NCBI GenBank assembly: GCA_017481185.1 | Contig: JAFUPO010000390.1 | Coordinates: 1-6,457, forward strand | Reading direction: 5' to 3' | From: Clostridia bacterium | Lineage (GTDB): Bacteria; Bacillota_A; Clostridia; Christensenellales; Aristaeellaceae | DNA length: 6,457 bases | In this document: one piece after another, positions 4,275-6,457 of the stretch | How positions within the stretch are numbered: position 1 is the first letter of the stretch | Layout: every line of letters starts with the position of its first letter | Program-made: the position numbers and the translations under genes | Notes under the pieces: generated by a model | Database searches by the model: none | Seen by the model: only the letters and a program-made list of their open reading frames with translations | Told to the model about the DNA's origin: nothing

Positions 4275-5378
4275 TTAACCCCTTTTGCCCATGACCGCGT
4301 ACATCAGGATGCCCGCAGCCACGGAGGCGTTTAAGGAGTCGATGTGGCCCTTCATGGGCAGGGAAACGATCTTGTCGCACTGCTCGGCTACCAGGCGGGA
4401 AATGCCCTCGCCCTCCGCGCCGATGACCAGGCCCACAGGGCCTGAGAAATCCACCTTGCGGTAATCCTCCCCGTCCATGGCGGCGGCGTAGAACCACAGG
4501 CCCTTCTTTTTCAGATCCTCCAGGGTGCGGGAACGGTTCACCACCCGGGCCACCTTGGTATATTCCATCGCGCCGGCAGAGGCCTTCACGGCGGCAGGGG
4601 TCAGGCCCACGCTGCGGCGCTGGGGCACGATAACGCCGTGGGCGCCTGCGCACTCGGCGCTGCGGATGATAGCGCCCAGGTTGTGGGGATCGGTAATGCC
4701 GTCCAAGAGAATAATGAAGGGATCCTCGCCCTTCTCCTGGGCAGCAGCGAGAATATCCTCCACCGTGGCGTACTGGAAGGCGGAGGCAAAGGCCACCAGG
4801 CCCTGATGATTGCGGGTAATTTCATCCAGGCGGGTGCGCTCCACCTCCTGCACGGGGATGTGGCGCTCCTTGGCCATCATCACGATTTCACGGGCGGAGC
4901 CGGAAAGTTCGCCCTTGGCCACCAGCAGCTTTTCCAAATCGCGGCCGCTCTTCAAAGCCTCCCGGATAGGGTTGCGGCCGGTGAGCAGGTTCTCCTGCTC
5001 CTGAGGCTCCTCCCGCACAGGGGCGGGGGCTGCCTTGGACACATACTCAAAATCCTTGTAGGAGGGTGCCTCAGCCTGGGGGCCAAAGCGCTTCTGGGCG
5101 GGGGTAGCGGGCCGAGCGCTTGCCTTGAAGGCGGGCTTTGCAAAGGGCTTGCGGTCAGAGGAGAACTTTTTCTCCCCGTAGGGCTTTTTTTCGCCGTAGG
5201 GCTTTTTTTCGCCGTAGGGCTTGCGCTCGCCCTCCTTGTGGAAGCTGCTCTTGTAGCTGTCCTTATAGGCGGGCTTGCGGCCGGAGTAGTGGGTGCCCTC
5301 GTCGTCCCAGGAGCCGGCGGCGGCATAATCGGTCTTTTTGTGATTCTTCTTATCGTTGAAATCCTTGTAGTAAGCCAT
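4275..5378 (-). CDS. rlmB: 23S rRNA 2'-O-ribose guanosine methyltransferase, TrmH/SpoU family, with long N-terminal extension
   Basis: The 367-residue product has three parts. Residues 1-~129 are a Lys/Tyr/Ser-rich, probably disordered extension that includes three KPYGEK units (53-70). Residues ~130-205 are the SpoU substrate-binding domain, starting NLLTGRNPIREAL. Residues ~220-367 are the SPOUT knotted catalytic domain: motif 1 DPHNLGAIIRSAECAGA (N233, R239), motif 2 LVIGAEGEGI (E322), motif 3 SLPMKGHIDSLNASVAAGI (N350). RlmB methylates a G in the peptidyl-transferase region of 23S rRNA using SAM; other members of the family modify other sites, so the exact target is inferred from context. 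Typical RlmB is ~250 residues, so the extension is the odd part. GGAAGGA lies upstream of the ATG, and the gap from thyX is 6 nt. The stop is TAA. Confidence 0.92.
   Translation of the reverse strand: MAYYKDFNDKKNHKKTDYAAAGSWDDEGTHYSGRKPAYKDSYKSSFHKEGERKPYGEKKPYGEKKPYGEKKFSSDRKPFAKPAFKASARPATPAQKRFGPQAEAPSYKDFEYVSKAAPAPVREEPQEQENLLTGRNPIREALKSGRDLEKLLVAKGELSGSAREIVMMAKERHIPVQEVERTRLDEITRNHQGLVAFASAFQYATVEDILAAAQEKGEDPFIILLDGITDPHNLGAIIRSAECAGAHGVIVPQRRSVGLTPAAVKASAGAMEYTKVARVVNRSRTLEDLKKKGLWFYAAAMDGEDYRKVDFSGPVGLVIGAEGEGISRLVAEQCDKIVSLPMKGHIDSLNASVAAGILMYAVMGKRG
5169..5229 (-). repeat. 18-bp tandem repeat in rlmB coding for KPYGEK units
   Basis: Three 18-bp units lie at about 5176-5193, 5194-5211 and 5212-5229 on the + strand (CCGTAGGGCTTTTTTTCG, the third degenerate). 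They encode Lys-Pro-Tyr-Gly-Glu-Lys in frame. Two units carry a run of seven A on the coding strand, read GAA AAA AAG. Copy number could vary without breaking the frame. Confidence 0.85.
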
Positions 5379-5384
5379 CTTTGT

Positions 5385-6122
5385 TTATCCTTCCATATCC
5401 TTTAACAGTTTTTCACGTTCCTGGCGCACCGCGATCATTTTGCCGCAGGTCTTTTCTCCCTGATTACAGGCGCCCCTTAGGCAATCGGGGCCTGCGTCTT
5501 TGAAAAGCTCCGGGGCTACCTCCAGGCAGAGCCTGTGCATCCGGGTGGCCATTTCCCGAATTTCCCACTGGGCCCGGTTGCACATACGCAGGCTGAAGAA
5601 GTGCCTAAGTTCCCGCACGTTCATGGTCACCATCAGCCGGGTCTCGCAGGCCCCGGGCAAAACGAACCGGGCGTCCTCATTGGAGCCTTCTCCCTGGCCC
5701 AGTTTTTCCTGCCAGGCGGTATACCATGCGTGGATCTGATCCATCTGCCGGGCGTACTCCGCTTGGGCTTCCTCCCCCAAAGCGGCGATCTTGGGGGGCA
5801 CGATGTAGCCAAAGCCCTTTTCGTAGGAAACGTAGCGCTGGCTCTGCACGCTGAAGGAGGCCAGCCGGTGGCGGGTCAATTGGGCTAAAAGCACTCGGCT
5901 CACCCCCTCCACCCCAAAGGTGAAGCAAGCGTGCTCCATTACGGAGAGATGCCCCATATCCAGAAGGCTTTTCACAAACCGACTCTGGTCTTGGCTCTCC
6001 ACCTTTTCCCTGAGGGTATCCACCGTGGCGCGGCTGTAGCACAGCCGGGCGCCCAGGGCGCAGACCTCCTGGGGCTCCAGGGTGTGGCGGATAAGGATCA
6101 CCTTCATGTCAGCCTTGGGCAT
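5385..6122 (-). CDS. thyX: Flavin-dependent thymidylate synthase ThyX
   Basis: The 245-residue product makes dTMP from dUMP using methylene-tetrahydrofolate and FADH2, replacing ThyA. The ThyX signature RHR-x7-S is at residues 84-94 (RHRLASFSVQS, then QR), preceded by GHLSVMEHA (57-65) and followed by TMNVRELRHFFSLRMCNRAQWEIR, which carries substrate and flavin contacts. The C-terminus has GPDCLRGACNQGEKTCGK, a Cys-rich tail also seen in clostridial homologues. ATG at 6122-6120 is chosen because AAGGAGG lies 8 nt upstream; the internal ATG at 6107, five codons later, has no comparable site. It begins 3 nt after the mrnC stop and ends 6 nt before rlmB. Its place inside the mrnC–rlmB–sigH cluster is known from other Clostridia but absent from B. 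subtilis. The stop is TAA. Confidence 0.96.
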   Translation of the reverse strand: MPKADMKVILIRHTLEPQEVCALGARLCYSRATVDTLREKVESQDQSRFVKSLLDMGHLSVMEHACFTFGVEGVSRVLLAQLTRHRLASFSVQSQRYVSYEKGFGYIVPPKIAALGEEAQAEYARQMDQIHAWYTAWQEKLGQGEGSNEDARFVLPGACETRLMVTMNVRELRHFFSLRMCNRAQWEIREMATRMHRLCLEVAPELFKDAGPDCLRGACNQGEKTCGKMIAVRQEREKLLKDMEG

Positions 6123-6125
6123 GGT

Positions 6126-6457
6126 TTATTCCTCCTTGGAAAAGCTTTGGCTAAACAGTTCATCCAGCCTGTCATCCTGGCCGGTGAGGTACAGATACCC
6201 CATAAGGGCCTCCAGCCCCGTGGCAGCGGCATAGGCTGCCGGATCCTGGTGCTTGGGGGCTGCGTGGCGGGCGTGGGCATTGCGCCCCCGGCGAAAGATG
6301 TCCTCCTCCGCTTCGGTCAAAAGGGGCAAAAGCCTTTGAACTGCCTGGCTCTGGGCTGTGGCGTTGACCCGAGCGGTGGCCATCTGGTGCAATTTGTGCA
6401 CGTTATGGCCGGTAAGGATCAACTGGCTGCGAACCATCAGATCCCACACCGTATCAC
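6126..6457 (-). CDS. mrnC: Mini-ribonuclease III, 5' end outside window
   Basis: The visible 109 residues begin DTVWDLMVRSQL at the right edge and run to TAA at 6126-6128. The first Asp fits the catalytic GD of the RNase III signature (GDA-YE-YVR in B. subtilis MrnC); a Gly before it is allowed by the two edge bases but not proven. Downstream are LHQMATARVNATAQ, the FRRGRNAHA loop and ATGLEALMGYLYL, the second RNase III acidic motif, at the expected spacing. There is no dsRNA-binding domain, which marks the Mini-III class. MrnC trims the double-stranded ends of 23S rRNA precursor and fits beside rlmB. About 25-30 residues are missing. The frame is open to the edge, so the GTG at 6449 should not be taken as the start. 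In Firmicutes cysS usually lies just upstream. Confidence 0.92.
   Translation of the reverse strand, partial: DTVWDLMVRSQLILTGHNVHKLHQMATARVNATAQSQAVQRLLPLLTEAEEDIFRRGRNAHARHAAPKHQDPAAYAAATGLEALMGYLYLTGQDDRLDELFSQSFSKEE

Noticed and set aside
4952..5326. Alternate-frame 124-codon reading inside the rlmB N-terminal region as a hidden gene
   Set aside because: It is the +1 frame of a low-complexity region, Pro/Ser/Arg-rich by codon bias, with no ribosome binding site noted. It is also not the frame reached by a -1 slip at the A AAA AAG sites.
4638..5405. Long open frame on the + strand (255 codons) opposite rlmB
   Set aside because: Antisense shadow of a clear SPOUT methyltransferase; the leucine- and glycine-rich translation mirrors the coding strand.
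6105..6107. Internal ATG as the thyX start
   Set aside because: It lacks a well-placed ribosome binding site, whereas AAGGAGG lies 8 nt before the ATG at 6122-6120.
1..6457. tRNA, rRNA, CRISPR array, insertion sequence or prophage pieces
   Set aside because: No cloverleaf, rRNA motif, regularly spaced repeats, transposase or integrase reading frame, or terminal inverted repeats were seen. Gene content is ordinary chromosomal core.

Overview
The window reads as chromosomal DNA of a fairly GC-rich, anaerobic, endospore-lineage member of the Clostridia (Bacillota). Supporting signs are strong AGGAGG-type ribosome binding sites, TTGCAA/TATAAT-type promoters, a Spo0A-type DNA-binding domain, YtvI and SigH, and the mrnC–thyX–rlmB–yacP(rae1)–sigH gene order known from Firmicutes downstream of cysS. 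The species cannot be named from the sequence alone. I found no mobile element, CRISPR array, rRNA or tRNA, and no gene-free stretch of 300 bases.

Left part, + strand. The window opens inside a gene (3-509) whose C-terminal ~105 residues are a clear Spo0A effector domain. The part before it is not a normal receiver domain. A promoter with an extended -10 follows, then a YtvI-type AI-2E family membrane protein (598-1704). A second strong promoter (1732-1760) and a structured leader precede the rpsF–ssb–rpsR operon (1828-2952), which ends in a strong intrinsic terminator (2966-3004).

Right part, - strand, convergent. A tightly packed operon enters from the right edge: mrnC (5' end outside the window), thyX, rlmB, yacP/rae1 and sigH, with gaps of 3, 6, 3 and 2 nt. 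It ends at a second terminator (3047-3088). The theme is stable RNA and mRNA handling (mini-RNase III for 23S rRNA, 23S rRNA 2'-O-methylation, ribosome-linked endonuclease) plus dTMP synthesis and the transition-state sigma factor. The neighbours that follow sigH in B. subtilis (rpmG, secE, nusG) are not here.

Main oddity. sigH is full length and well conserved on both sides of a single in-frame TAG at 3337-3339, in the linker between the sigma-2 and sigma-4 regions. No frame shift is involved. It is either a recent nonsense mutation, a sequence error, two separately made half-sigmas, or a recoded amber codon. The only other TAG stop in the window (507-509) is backed by an in-frame TAA two codons later. 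Together with the Spo0A-domain protein lacking a normal receiver, this raises the possibility that sporulation entry is altered or decaying in this lineage. The second notable structure is an rpsF leader that can pair with its own Shine-Dalgarno sequence, a candidate S6:S18 feedback element. I did not find a clearly new multi-gene system.
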